Shown here: positions 8,424 to 15,459 of the stretch, one piece after another
Layout: each line of letters starts with the position of its first letter
Numbering within the stretch: position 1 is the stretch's first letter
Assembly: GCF_029351045.1 (NCBI RefSeq)
Contig: NZ_JARKIN010000004.1
Location: 1 to 52,167, forward strand
From: Streptomyces sp. WMMB303
Lineage (GTDB): Bacteria > Actinomycetota > Actinomycetes > Streptomycetales > Streptomycetaceae
Direction: 5' to 3'
Length of the DNA: 52,167 nucleotides
Made by a program: the position numbers and the translations under genes
The notes under the pieces: generated by a model
What the model was told of the DNA's origin: nothing
What the model saw: the letters and a program-made list of their open reading frames with translations, nothing else
Databases searched by the model: none

Positions 8424-8770
8424 CGGCCCGCCCCCAGACCGGAGGAATCCGCCTGCCAGTAGTCGCGGGCGAATTCCGGCAGGTAGTCGGGGTGGTCGCT
8501 CCACTCTGCCGCGATGGTGCGCAGGTCTTCCCAGGCGAAGGCGCCCACCAGCTGACCCGGCAGTGGGTCCCCGCCCTCCCCCGTCGCTCCCAGGACCGCC
8601 CGCCGAGCACGCAGTTGCTGCACGGTGTAGCGCAGGGCTCGCAGAGTCCGGGAGTCCCCGTCGACCCCCCGCGGATGCGGCCCCGTGGGGCCGGGTGCGG
8701 TGCACCGGTCGTCGAGGCGCGCGTGGATGAAGTCGGCGATGCGGATCAGGGCCGCACTCTCGACCGCCAT
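8420..8770 (-). CDS. DUF6221-like small protein, 116 aa
   Basis: ATG 8770 follows GGAG by about 7 nt. The protein starts with a helix (ALIRIADFIHARLDDR), has a TPGP-like turn (CTAPGPTGPHPRG) and ends with a helix carrying AAEWSDHPDYLPEF. This arrangement resembles DUF6221, a family of small actinobacterial and phage proteins ending in a HPDY motif; function unknown. Its TGA overlaps the recombinase GTG, so the two are probably translated together. Confidence 0.6.
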   Translation of the reverse strand: MAVESAALIRIADFIHARLDDRCTAPGPTGPHPRGVDGDSRTLRALRYTVQQLRARRAVLGATGEGGDPLPGQLVGAFAWEDLRTIAAEWSDHPDYLPEFARDYWQADSSGLGAGR

Positions 8771-8783
8771 AGGGGGCTCCGTT

Positions 8784-8924
8784 CTAACGCAGGTGACCGG
8801 TCCAGGAAACCGCCAGAGCGGGCAGCGGGTCCTCCTCGCCGCACAGCGCCACCAGGAAGTGGTACAGGCGATGGGTGTGCTCGGGCCGGGCCTGCGGGCC
8901 GGAGGCAAAGTCAGAATCGTGCAT
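8784..8924 (-). CDS. small protein, 46 aa, overlapping the HEPN gene end
   Basis: ATG 8924 lies 14 bp inside the 3' end of the HEPN gene, and TAG ends at 8784, 13 bp before the next ATG. The protein begins MHDSDFASGPQARPE and contains HRLYHFLVALCGEEDPLPALAV. It fills the only gap in a chain of overlapping genes, and its composition fits the strand. No family is recognised and it is too short to be sure. Confidence 0.45.
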   Translation of the reverse strand: MHDSDFASGPQARPEHTHRLYHFLVALCGEEDPLPALAVSWTGHLR

Positions 8925-9918
8925 AGGCGTTGTCCCGGCAGGTCTCGCAGAGTTCGGCTTCGTGGAGGGCGTAGTGGACGGCCTGGCCGCAGTGGTCGCA
9001 GACTCCGTCGAAGACGGTGCCGTCGGCGAAGCAGATCAGCACCGCCTCTTCGGGCCCGGAGGCGACGGGGACGGCTAGCGCCGCAGTGGCCCCGCACCAC
9101 TCGCACATGTGGACTGGCCCGTAGCCGCCGCCGGTCACCGCGGTGTATTCGTCGGTGCCGGCGTAGTCCCAGGCGGCCTCCTCCGGAGTGCCGTATCCGC
9201 GTCGGCACAGCGCGCAGACGACCGTGTCCGAGCCGTCGAGCATCACGGTGAACTGGCCGCAGGACAGGCAGGCGACGGTGGAGCCGCTGTGGGACTCCAG
9301 GGCGGTACGCAACGGGGCGAGGCGGCGCTCGACCAGCGCCTGGATGGGCGCCATGCCGGCGCGGACGTGCTCCAGGGCAGTGTCGGCGGCTGGCCAGTCC
9401 TCCCTGGGCACGTGCGGCAGCAGGTCGTCGGCGACGAAGTCGAGCAGCGTGTCGAGGACCGGTATGGACAGGGCTTCCAGCGCCATGGTGTCGCTGTCGG
9501 TGACGCCCAGGTGTTGGAACCGGTTGCGCATCCGGCCGAGTGTGGTGAAGGCGCTGGTGGCGGACTCCAGGTCCGTACCGGGGGTGCAGTGCTCGCGGAG
9601 GAGCTTCACCGCGGTCTCCAACTTGACGCTGTGGAAGTCGCCTTCCCTGTCCTTCCGGGAGTCGAATCTCTCGGGGTTCGACCACACCAGCTGTTTGTCC
9701 GCGATGGCGAGGCGGGCTTTGAGGAGCGTCTCGGCCGCAGCCTGCAGGTGCAGGGTGGCGTACTTCAGGCTGCGCGGGTCCGGCTCACTGTCCTCGGTGC
9801 CGGCGAGATGGGTCACTGCGCTCTCCAGGTAGTCGAGCCCGTTGAGGACCGGCGGGAAGTGCACCGGCCGTCTCCCGTCGCCCGCTGTCGCTCCGGTCTG
9901 TTCCGGGTGTCCTGCCAT
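8911..9918 (-). CDS. HEPN-domain protein with C-terminal zinc ribbons
   Basis: 335 residues from ATG 9918, preceded by AGGGGGA. The N-terminal half is helical and carries the HEPN signature Arg-Asn-x3-His in GRMRNRFQHLG near residue 131, with the typical upstream KYATLHLQAAAETLLKARLA helix. HEPN domains are often metal-independent RNases of toxin-antitoxin, Abi and other defence systems. The C-terminal third holds five CxxC pairs (CLSC, CALC, CEWC, CDHC, CETC), likely two or more zinc ribbons. It heads the minus-strand operon that ends with the tyrosine recombinase. A 10-bp inverted repeat 25 bp upstream is a likely operator. RNase activity and a defence role are inferred from the motif and not shown. 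Confidence 0.75.
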   Translation of the reverse strand: MAGHPEQTGATAGDGRRPVHFPPVLNGLDYLESAVTHLAGTEDSEPDPRSLKYATLHLQAAAETLLKARLAIADKQLVWSNPERFDSRKDREGDFHSVKLETAVKLLREHCTPGTDLESATSAFTTLGRMRNRFQHLGVTDSDTMALEALSIPVLDTLLDFVADDLLPHVPREDWPAADTALEHVRAGMAPIQALVERRLAPLRTALESHSGSTVACLSCGQFTVMLDGSDTVVCALCRRGYGTPEEAAWDYAGTDEYTAVTGGGYGPVHMCEWCGATAALAVPVASGPEEAVLICFADGTVFDGVCDHCGQAVHYALHEAELCETCRDNAYARF

Positions 9919-9942
9919 CGGTCCCCCCTGGCTCGAAGAGCC

Positions 9943-9968
9943 CACAGGATAACGGTAATTATCCTGTG
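9943..9968 (-). promoter_or_regulatory. operator-like inverted repeat before the HEPN gene
   Basis: CACAGGATAA (9943-9952) and TTATCCTGTG (9959-9968) are perfect inverted repeats around six bases. The site is markedly AT-rich for this plasmid and sits 25 bp before the HEPN start. TACCGT, read on the minus strand inside it, could be a -10 box, so a bound repressor would block transcription. Confidence 0.6.
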
Positions 9969-10032
9969 CCTTCCTTCGCCACCCGCGCGGCGCAATCCGT
10001 GCCGCGCCGGAGGTGGTCCCCGGGAGACGGCC

Positions 10033-10446
10033 TCAGTCCGCGGCCATCTTGATCCAGCGCCCGCCCGGGTCGGTGTCAGCGCGGACGTCCCAGTACCGGG
10101 GGTCCGGCTTGCCCGCCCGCACGTCGCCGACCACCTGATCGATCCACGCGGCGAAGCCAGTCTGAGCCTCACCAACGAGCCGGCGGGCAGCCTCATGGCT
10201 CATCCCGGAAGGCAGCCCGACTTCGTGTGCGGTGACGTCGTAGCGGATACCGTGCGGGGCGAGCCGCTCGCGGAGGACCTCGCGCCAACCGACATCGACC
10301 GCGTCGAAGTCCCACACCTCTTCAGTGCCGAGCACGCAGTCCGGCGTGCCCCGATCCCCTTCACGTTCGATCAGCACGTCGGAGAGGTCGCTGCGGTCAC
10401 ACAGCCCCAGTTCCTCATCCCACACAACAGAAGCGGTCTCGGTCAT
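10033..10446 (-). CDS. hypothetical acidic protein, 137 aa
   Basis: ATG 10446; no Shine-Dalgarno site is visible, but CACAAT at 10453-10458 lies six bases before the start, compatible with a leaderless transcript. The protein is acidic and Trp-rich (VVWDEELGLCDRSD, VWDFDAVDVGWREVL, DPRYWDVRAD). I do not recognise the family. It lies 64 bp upstream of the HEPN operator and points the same way, so it may be read with that operon or separately. Confidence 0.6.
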   Translation of the reverse strand: MTETASVVWDEELGLCDRSDLSDVLIEREGDRGTPDCVLGTEEVWDFDAVDVGWREVLRERLAPHGIRYDVTAHEVGLPSGMSHEAARRLVGEAQTGFAAWIDQVVGDVRAGKPDPRYWDVRADTDPGGRWIKMAAD

Positions 10447-11016
10447 ACGGCGATTGTGCGGCCGGCCTTGCTGCGCACCCTTGTTGGACTGTGCGACATC
10501 CCGTGAGTTCTCTCGGACGGTGGAGATTTCACCCTCTCGAAGCCGAAGACGAAAAGGACTCGAAGAAGTCCGGCGGCACCGAGATGGACCAGAGCCTCCG
10601 CCAAAGCGCACTCATATCGATTCCGAGCACCGCGACTCCTTCCCTTCGACGGAACTCTTTGCCTTCTCTGGCGGTTTACCCGCGAGTAGAGAAGGCGTCC
10701 TGTACCCCAAGTTCACCCCCTCCGCGCAGACGTCACAGGCTCTGAACTGCGGTTTCGTCACGTGAGGGCGGGGATGTCCACAGACCCCCGCAGCGACCCA
10801 AGCATGCTGTCGTACGGGCCGATACTCTGGTGTGCCACACGGCAACTACAGCCGCGCCTGGAGCAGTTCGACCAGGAGTGGCGCCGCGCCAACGGCGTTG
10901 CCGTGTCACGTAGTCCGAGCCGTGCCTGCCGAGAGGAGACAGCGAGACGCGGGAAACACTGCGGCCCCCTGCGCCAACAGGGGGCCGCTCACGTAGTCCG
11001 ATGCGCCCCGTCCGAA
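10447..11016. other. region without a convincing gene
   Basis: Open frames cross this stretch on both strands, but none combines good composition, a ribosome site and a plausible product. The only strong structure is the hairpin at 10961-10988. Since no clear gene ends just before it, a small RNA or short peptide gene between about 10760 and 10960 is possible. Confidence 0.4.
10961..10988 (+). terminator. 11-bp GC hairpin
   Basis: GCGGCCCCCTG (10961-10971) pairs perfectly with CAGGGGGCCGC (10978-10988) around a 6-nt loop. It may end a transcript from either side and insulates the small membrane-protein gene that follows. Confidence 0.55.
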
Positions 11017-11202
11017 GTGGAGGAAGCCATCAGTTCCGTTAACGAGACTAGCCGTACCCAAGATCAAAAACCATCCGAGATACGCCGCCGCGCCCGCGCG
11101 CTGGCCCGCACCGCCGGTCACGGCCTGATTCGCGGAGCCGCCTCCGCCACCGGAGCCGCAATGGTGACCTGGCTGCTGACGTGGTGGATCCAACGTCACT
11201 GA
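11017..11202 (+). CDS. small single-span membrane protein, about 61 aa
   Basis: The start is uncertain: GTG 11017 is the first usable start after the hairpin, but GGAGGAA at 11019-11025 lies inside the frame without a standard start codon after it. The product has a basic, Arg-rich middle (EIRRRARALARTAGHGLIRG) and a C-terminal hydrophobic helix (AAMVTWLLTWWI), so it looks tail-anchored. Gene reality is moderate; a 13-bp terminator hairpin begins 37 bp after the stop. Confidence 0.4.
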   Translation: MEEAISSVNETSRTQDQKPSEIRRRARALARTAGHGLIRGAASATGAAMVTWLLTWWIQRH

Positions 11203-11238
11203 CCAACACGAGTGGCGACATCCTTCCTGAACACACCT

Positions 11239-11274
11239 GAAGGGCGGAGCGGCCCCAAGCGCGCTCCGCCCTTC
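11239..11274. terminator. 13-bp bidirectional hairpin between convergent genes
   Basis: GAAGGGCGGAGCG (11239-11251) pairs perfectly with 11262-11274 around a 10-nt loop. It lies between the plus-strand small gene ending at 11202 and the minus-strand frame ending at 11313, so it can serve both. Confidence 0.75.
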
Positions 11275-11312
11275 GGCTCGCCCGTACCCCTCCAGTCGAC
11301 CGCGATAGCGCC

Positions 11313-11748
11313 TCAGCTCACACAGTCGAGCCGCGCACTGCGCTCGGAGTGCCTGCCCGCTGGGACGCGGCGGCACAGGGCGAAGGGCGTCTTGGTCCCA
11401 TCCAGCCAGCCGCCCTCGCACATCTGTCGCATCACCTCGTTCAGCAGGGCCGGTCTCGTATTGACTGGCCACAGGGATTCCTCACCCCAGAAGCGTCGCC
11501 AGCTCGGCCCGTGCCCGTGCTGATCACGGTAGGCATCAATCCACGCGAGCGCCCGCTCGCGCCAGCGCGAGTCCTCCGTGAGTGCCGCCGCCTGCTCGCG
11601 GACAGTGATGCTGGCATTCCACCACCTCCACCCCGATCTCGACGGTCACCTCCGGACACAACGGGCAGGCCACCGCCGTAGCGATGGACGCCTGAACCCG
11701 CACCGCGCGCTGCTGGCGGGCCGCCTGCCGATCCCGAGACACCGTCAT
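11313..11748 (-). pseudogene. two-frame gene: zinc-ribbon-like start, helix-rich end
   Basis: From ATG 11748 one frame reads MTVSRDRQAARQQRAV and a Cys pair segment (ACPLCPEV, VECQHHC), stopping at 11536. From about 11609 a different frame carries a protein-like sequence (EDSRWRERALAWIDAYRD, EMRQ-type helix, GGWLDGTKTPFALCRR) up to TGA 11313. It has good third-position GC but no ATG, GTG or TTG start. It is either one gene broken by a one-base change, two genes of which the second uses an unusual start, or a sequencing error. The second part resembles small Streptomyces plasmid proteins with a WxxAYxxxHGxGPxW pattern, of unknown function. Confidence 0.45.
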
Positions 11749-11848
11749 GCCCACAGCTTCTCCAGGCCACCCATCCGGCTCAAGACGACACGACGGCCGT
11801 CGAGCAGGAGGGCTCCAAAGCTGCCCCCGATGAGATCCGGCCAATTCC

Positions 11849-11900
11849 TTGAAACCACTTTCAACGCGCGCCGCTTCATGGGAGGTTGAAAGTGGTTTCA
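11849..11900 (+). promoter_or_regulatory. paired operators TTGAAA-N4-TTTCAA
   Basis: Two dyads face each other: 11849-11864 is a perfect TTGAAA-CCAC-TTTCAA dyad, and 11886-11901 reads TTGAAA-GTGG-TTTCAG. The arms 11850-11865 and 11885-11900 are also perfect 16-bp inverted repeats of each other around 19 bases. The pair ends 35 bp before ATG 11936. This is a classic double binding site for a dimeric repressor. Confidence 0.75.
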
Positions 11901-11935
11901 GGACGGATGGGCCGTCCACCGACGGAAGGGCAGAC

Positions 11936-13129
11936 ATGAGTGACGCATTGACCGTGCGGCGAGTCCCGGAGGACTGGACCCCGCCCGAGGGCTGGCAGCG
12001 CCGGCCCACCGACAACGGCGGGGAGGAGGTCCTGGGCTGGCTCGCGACCGTCGTCTACACCCTGGACCTCACCACCCGGGAGCTGATCGCCTCCCCGGTG
12101 GAGAACCCGGGCCCCGACGGGCGGGACTCCGAGGTGCTTGCGCAGCTGGGTGAGCACGTCTACTACTCGCACATCCTGAGCGGCATCCTCCCGGCCCGGA
12201 TCCAGCTGGACCATCTCCCCCTGGACTGGTGGCCGCAGCTGGCAACCCCCGCCGCGATCAACGCGCTCCTGGAGCAAGTGGAGCCGCTGGCACGCGAGAT
12301 CGCCGACGGGGCGCTCCGCGTCACCGGGCAGCCGGGCACCACGCTGGACTGGTCACCCATCGCCGCCGACGCCTATGGCGCCGCGAGCCACCTGATCAAC
12401 CGGTTCCCCTACCGCGGCGGTGAGCACGATTTCCCCCGTCCCCGGGGAGCCTGGTACCTGGACACCGCCGAAGTCTTCCGGCACCGGCCCGACCTGATCG
12501 ACCCGGCCTGGGCCGACTACGGCGACCAGGACCTCTCCCGCGTGGTCTCCGCCATCGCCCGGAGCATCACCGACGCCGCCGACGACGACCCCGAGCTGCA
12601 CGAGACCCTGGTCGGCCTCTCCCGCGACTCCCAGTGCCCGCCCACCCCCTACGACGGCCGGACCCCCACGCTGCACCCGGTGGGCGTGCGCAGCTGGCTG
12701 CACCACTACCGCCGCCAGCAGGCCGACGGGCTGGAGCCGGTCGACGTCCGCTGGTGGGACGCCAGCGGCGTGCACGCACACCGCATCCAGGACACCACCG
12801 ACGACGACGAGCTGCGCCAGATCACCGCCCGCGCCGTCAAGGAAGCCGCCGCCCAGGGCATCAAACTGCTGGGCACCGACCGGTGGGCCGAGGACCTGCG
12901 CCGCGCCCGGCGCACGGACATCCGCGAGCAGCTGGCCGCCATCGGCGCCGAGATCAGCGAGACCGAAGCCAAGCTCAAGCCCAAGAAGAAGCAGCGGCGC
13001 GCGCTGCTGGCCCGCGTCCTGACCTGGGACACCGAGGCCACGGACTCCGGCCTCGGCCGCATCTCCGGGCTGTCCCACACCGCCGTGCGCTCCATGCGCG
13101 ACGCCCTCAACGACGACACCGACGACTGA
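11936..13129 (+). CDS. hypothetical protein, 397 aa, with HTH-like C terminus
   Basis: ATG 11936 follows GGAAGGG by 6 nt. A 426-residue frame is open upstream, but it would run through the operators. The N-terminal 290 residues show no motif I know and are rich in Asp, Trp and Pro. Near residue 325-360 there is a charged helical stretch (DIREQLAAIGAEISETEAKLKPKKK). The last 40 residues (RVLTWDTEATDSGLGRISGLSHTAVRSMRDAL) read like a helix-turn-helix. It could bind the paired operators and regulate itself, which is inference from position. Confidence 0.65.
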   Translation: MSDALTVRRVPEDWTPPEGWQRRPTDNGGEEVLGWLATVVYTLDLTTRELIASPVENPGPDGRDSEVLAQLGEHVYYSHILSGILPARIQLDHLPLDWWPQLATPAAINALLEQVEPLAREIADGALRVTGQPGTTLDWSPIAADAYGAASHLINRFPYRGGEHDFPRPRGAWYLDTAEVFRHRPDLIDPAWADYGDQDLSRVVSAIARSITDAADDDPELHETLVGLSRDSQCPPTPYDGRTPTLHPVGVRSWLHHYRRQQADGLEPVDVRWWDASGVHAHRIQDTTDDDELRQITARAVKEAAAQGIKLLGTDRWAEDLRRARRTDIREQLAAIGAEISETEAKLKPKKKQRRALLARVLTWDTEATDSGLGRISGLSHTAVRSMRDALNDDTDD

Positions 13130-13182
13130 CGCGACGCGACCTCAACAAGACGCCGTCGAGCGCGGACCGCACGACAGCACCA

Positions 13183-13221
13183 CCCGGGGCCGCAGCCATT
13201 CGAGCTGGCTGCGGACCCGGG
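13183..13221 (+). terminator. hairpin with loop TTCGAGC, copy 1
   Basis: A 16-bp stem with one G/A mismatch: 13183-13198 pairs with 13206-13221 around the loop TTCGAGC. The inner 25 bases (13190-13214) recur exactly at 13724-13748, so the NUDIX gene is bracketed by two copies. Confidence 0.7.
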
Positions 13222-13280
13222 ATGCCAAGGCACAGCCCCCGTCCGGGAGCCGGGCGGGCCAACCAGCGAAGGAGTAACCG

Positions 13281-13697
13281 ATGACCGAACTTGCCGAGAC
13301 GATCCGCTACACCGCCGACGTGGTGGTCACCACGACCGACGGCCGCGTCCTCCTCATCGAGCGGGACTGGCCCCCCTACGAGGGCGCGTGGGCGCTGCCC
13401 GGCGGGCACGTCGACCCGGGCGAGACCAGCCGTGAGGCCGCCGCCCGGGAACTCGCCGAGGAGACCGGCGTGCACGCGGCGCCGGACGAACTGGAGCAGA
13501 TCGGCCCGTTCGACGCTCCGGGCCGTGACCCGCGCGGGCGGTACGTCACCGTCGCCTACCACCTCACCGTCGTCTCCGGCACGCCCGCCCAGGCAGGCGA
13601 CGACGCCCGCGACACCCGCTGGTGGCCGCTGAACGACCTGCCGCCGCTGGCCTTCGACCACGCCGACATCCTCGCCAAGGCCACCGCCAGCCGCTGA
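13281..13697 (+). CDS. NUDIX hydrolase
   Basis: 138 residues, ATG after GAAGGAG. The Nudix box GX5EX7REUXEEXGU is complete (G-HVDPG-E, then REL-EE-GV) at about residues 43-65 and supplies the metal-binding glutamates. Size and sequence fit a single-domain pyrophosphohydrolase acting on nucleoside diphosphate-linked substrates; the substrate cannot be told. The gene stands alone between two related hairpins, so it is a separate transcription unit. A housecleaning or signalling role (ADP-ribose or modified nucleotides) is possible, given the HEPN, caspase-like and methyltransferase genes nearby. Confidence 0.9.
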   Translation: MTELAETIRYTADVVVTTTDGRVLLIERDWPPYEGAWALPGGHVDPGETSREAAARELAEETGVHAAPDELEQIGPFDAPGRDPRGRYVTVAYHLTVVSGTPAQAGDDARDTRWWPLNDLPPLAFDHADILAKATASR

Positions 13698-13719
13698 CCG
13701 TCCGGCCCACCGCATAGGG

Positions 13720-13756
13720 GCGCCCGCAGCCATTCGAGCTGGCTGCGGGCGCTTTT
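13720..13756 (+). terminator. hairpin with loop TTCGAGC and T-tract, copy 2
   Basis: A perfect 13-bp stem (13720-13732 with 13740-13752), loop TTCGAGC, followed by TTTT at 13753-13756. It is 23 bp after the NUDIX stop and is the best canonical intrinsic terminator in the plasmid. Confidence 0.85.
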
Positions 13757-13792
13757 GCCGACTCTAGCCCGGCCGCTCACCTCGAAGAAGGA

Positions 13793-13826
13793 GAGCCCGG
13801 AGCCAAAGCAGCTGGCTCCGGGGCTC
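13793..13826 (+). other. third GCCA-N7-TGGC hairpin
   Basis: The 13-base arm 13793-13805 pairs with 13813-13826 with one bulged C and a 7-nt loop AAGCAGC. Shape, loop length and closing GCCA/TGGC match the two NUDIX-flanking hairpins. Confidence 0.5.
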
Positions 13827-14427
13827 ACGCGCTCGGTAACGGCAACCACGACGGCACACCGCACCACCGTCGCCGTTCGACAGCCCGTCACGGGGTCGGA
13901 GTGGCCTTCAGGCGGGCTACGAGGGAGGGGTGGGGGGCGCGTCGTCCGTGATGGAGCTGGCACACCGCCGCGGGACCGGGCCGCCGTACTGCCCCCGTCA
14001 CGGACGCGCGAGCGTGAGCAGACCAGACTCCCCAGTCGTGGCCGAGGGGGCGCACCTGCTGCCGCGCAGTGGTGCCGGCCGCAGTGGTCGCTCCGCGTCG
14101 GTGCGGGCATCGCTGTAGCGCAGGAGCATGACGAATACCGCCTCGCGTGCAGCGATGCACGTCTGGTCGCGCGGCTCCCCACCGGAATCCGACTGCCAGG
14201 CCCCAGACCTCCCGTATCGGCATCGCAGGAAGGAATCCAGGCCCGCAGTCCGCCCGGCAGGCCCGTGCCGAGCAGCCGGAGATGGCGACCAGCCGCCTGG
14301 CCCGGACAGGACTCAACCGGTACAGACAGTGCGGGCGGACCGCACCGGGGCCAGTCCGCCCGTGTAACCGCCGAGCCGGGGGAGAGGTTGGTGTGTGGAT
14401 CACGAGTCGCGCAGGGAGGGGTAAGGG
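13827..14427. other. structured region without a gene
   Basis: The open frames here have poor composition and no ribosome sites. The stretch folds strongly: 13938-13951 pairs with 13998-14010 over 13 bp with one bulge, and CGGGCGGAC (14332-14340) pairs with GTCCGCCCG (14354-14362). A non-coding RNA or an untranslated leader of the 63-aa gene is possible. Confidence 0.45.
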
Positions 14428-14619
14428 ATGGCGTCCTACGAGGACAAGGCGAAGGCGTACATCAAGCAGGCCGAGGAGACGGTGGCCAAGGTGACGGACC
14501 CGGGGCAGAAGGCGACGGTGTACGCGTTGCTGGCGCTGACCAACGCGGTGCTGGAGACGGATAATGACATCTACCGACTGCGCGGTCCCCTTACGGACCT
14601 CAGCGAGCGCGTGAGCTGA
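14428..14619 (+). CDS. small helical protein, 63 aa
   Basis: ATG 14428 is preceded by GGGAGGGGTAAGGG, a strong ribosome site. The product is hydrophilic and helical (EDKAKAYIKQAEETVAKV, ATVYALLALTNAVLETDND). No family is recognised. It reads like an antitoxin-size or regulatory protein but has no partner gene beside it. Confidence 0.6.
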   Translation: MASYEDKAKAYIKQAEETVAKVTDPGQKATVYALLALTNAVLETDNDIYRLRGPLTDLSERVS

Positions 14620-15117
14620 GCACCGGTCCCGTTGCGAGTCTGCTGATGCCGACGTCGCCGGCGGCGGTCGCGGCGAGATGGATGTTCCTCAACCCCCTGA
14701 CCGTACGGGGCCGGGCACATACCAGCGGCTGAGCAGCGTGGTACCCGGGGGCTTCGCCGCCCCCGGGGCCCCGCTGCCCCGTCCCTCCCCGGCGCGAAAC
14801 GGTTTCGTCGTGGTGCAGATCCGTGCGCGCCGGGAAGCAACGGGGGTGTGGGCAGGGGCTGAGGTCCGGCCGGGGCTGGGCCACGAACCGGGGCCGGGCT
14901 GCGGTCGCCTGCAGCAGGTCCGGGAGGCACTCAAATCGGGTGTCCTGCCGTACGGTCGCTGACTCAGCCTTCCGTCCTGAATGCCTTGATTCGCCCTAAT
15001 CACCCGTCAGGCTCGTGTTGCCCAGCGGTAGATGAAACCTCCCGCCCCAGAAAAAACTCGCGACGCGCCCGCGTTTTGGGTACGTACATGAACTGCTGGC
15101 ATGACATGATCGCCTGC
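14620..15117. other. non-coding stretch before the ribbon-helix-helix gene
   Basis: No convincing gene. It holds a perfect 9-bp hairpin (14744-14752 with 14759-14767), a CGAAAC-G-GTTTCG dyad at 14794-14806 and, just before the next gene, four CATG tetramers at 15087, 15100, 15105 and 15117 that may mark an operator. Confidence 0.4.
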
Positions 15118-15396
15118 ATGTCTAGGCCCTATGGAAGTCGGGATGTGCGCGACCGGGAGTACGTACCGCCCGTCGCAGACTCGAAATCCAAGCGCAAGTT
15201 GGTGCGACTGTCGCCGCTGGTGCCTCGCGAGGCACACGCCAGGGCGTTCGCCAACGCCAAAGCGTCGGGGGTCTCGATGAGCAAGTACATCGCGGAACTC
15301 ATCCTGCGCGACCAGCTCGATGACAGCGGCCGTCCGGTGTGGGCCCGCGAAGCCTTCGGTGAGCCGGACCAGGGGGAACTTCCCATGACTGGCTGA
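15118..15396 (+). CDS. ribbon-helix-helix-type small DNA-binding protein
   Basis: 92 residues from ATG 15118 (upstream ATG 15088 or TTG 14986 are possible but open with an uncharacteristic sequence). The core KRKLVRLSPLVPREAHARAFANAKASGVSMSKYIAELILRDQL shows a basic strand followed by two helices, with the Gly-Val-Ser-x-Ser-x-Tyr-Ile second helix of Arc/CopG-like or relaxosome ribbon-helix-helix proteins. It sits directly before the Rep leader, so control of replication or of its own promoter is likely (inference). A large hairpin follows the stop. Confidence 0.65.
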   Translation: MSRPYGSRDVRDREYVPPVADSKSKRKLVRLSPLVPREAHARAFANAKASGVSMSKYIAELILRDQLDDSGRPVWAREAFGEPDQGELPMTG

Positions 15397-15413
15397 TCGT
15401 CTGAAAAAGCGTC

Positions 15414-15459
15414 GAAGGGCGCCAAAACGCCCCGGCTTCCAACCGGGGCGGCGCCCTTC
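15414..15459 (+). terminator. nested hairpin after the RHH gene (CTTCCAA hairpin 1)
   Basis: The outer stem is 15414-15422 with 15451-15459; the inner stem is CGCCCCGG (15428-15435) with CCGGGGCG (15443-15450) around the 7-nt loop CTTCCAA. It begins 17 bp after the RHH stop and can terminate it, and it also opens the Rep leader. Confidence 0.65.

Larger units (their letters stand above)
1..15002. repeat. first copy of 15-kb direct repeat (wrap-around overlap)
   Basis: This segment recurs at 37166-52167 with a constant offset of 37165. Encoded proteins are the same in both copies wherever I compared them. The repeat edges coincide with the window edges and fall inside a gene, as expected for a circular molecule read past its starting point rather than for a biological duplication. 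Confidence 0.95.

Noticed and set aside
8420..9685. Long Arg-rich minus-strand frame running into the DUF6221-like gene
   Set aside because: Upstream of 8770 it overlaps the HEPN gene in another frame and is low complexity; only the part from ATG 8770 is gene-like.
10612..10845. 77-codon minus-strand frame beginning MPCGTPEYRP
   Set aside because: No ribosome site and no recognisable pattern; left as non-coding with low certainty.
13755..14564. 269-codon plus-strand frame after the NUDIX terminator
   Set aside because: No ribosome site, Arg/Gly/Pro-rich, passes through several hairpins and overlaps the better 63-aa gene.
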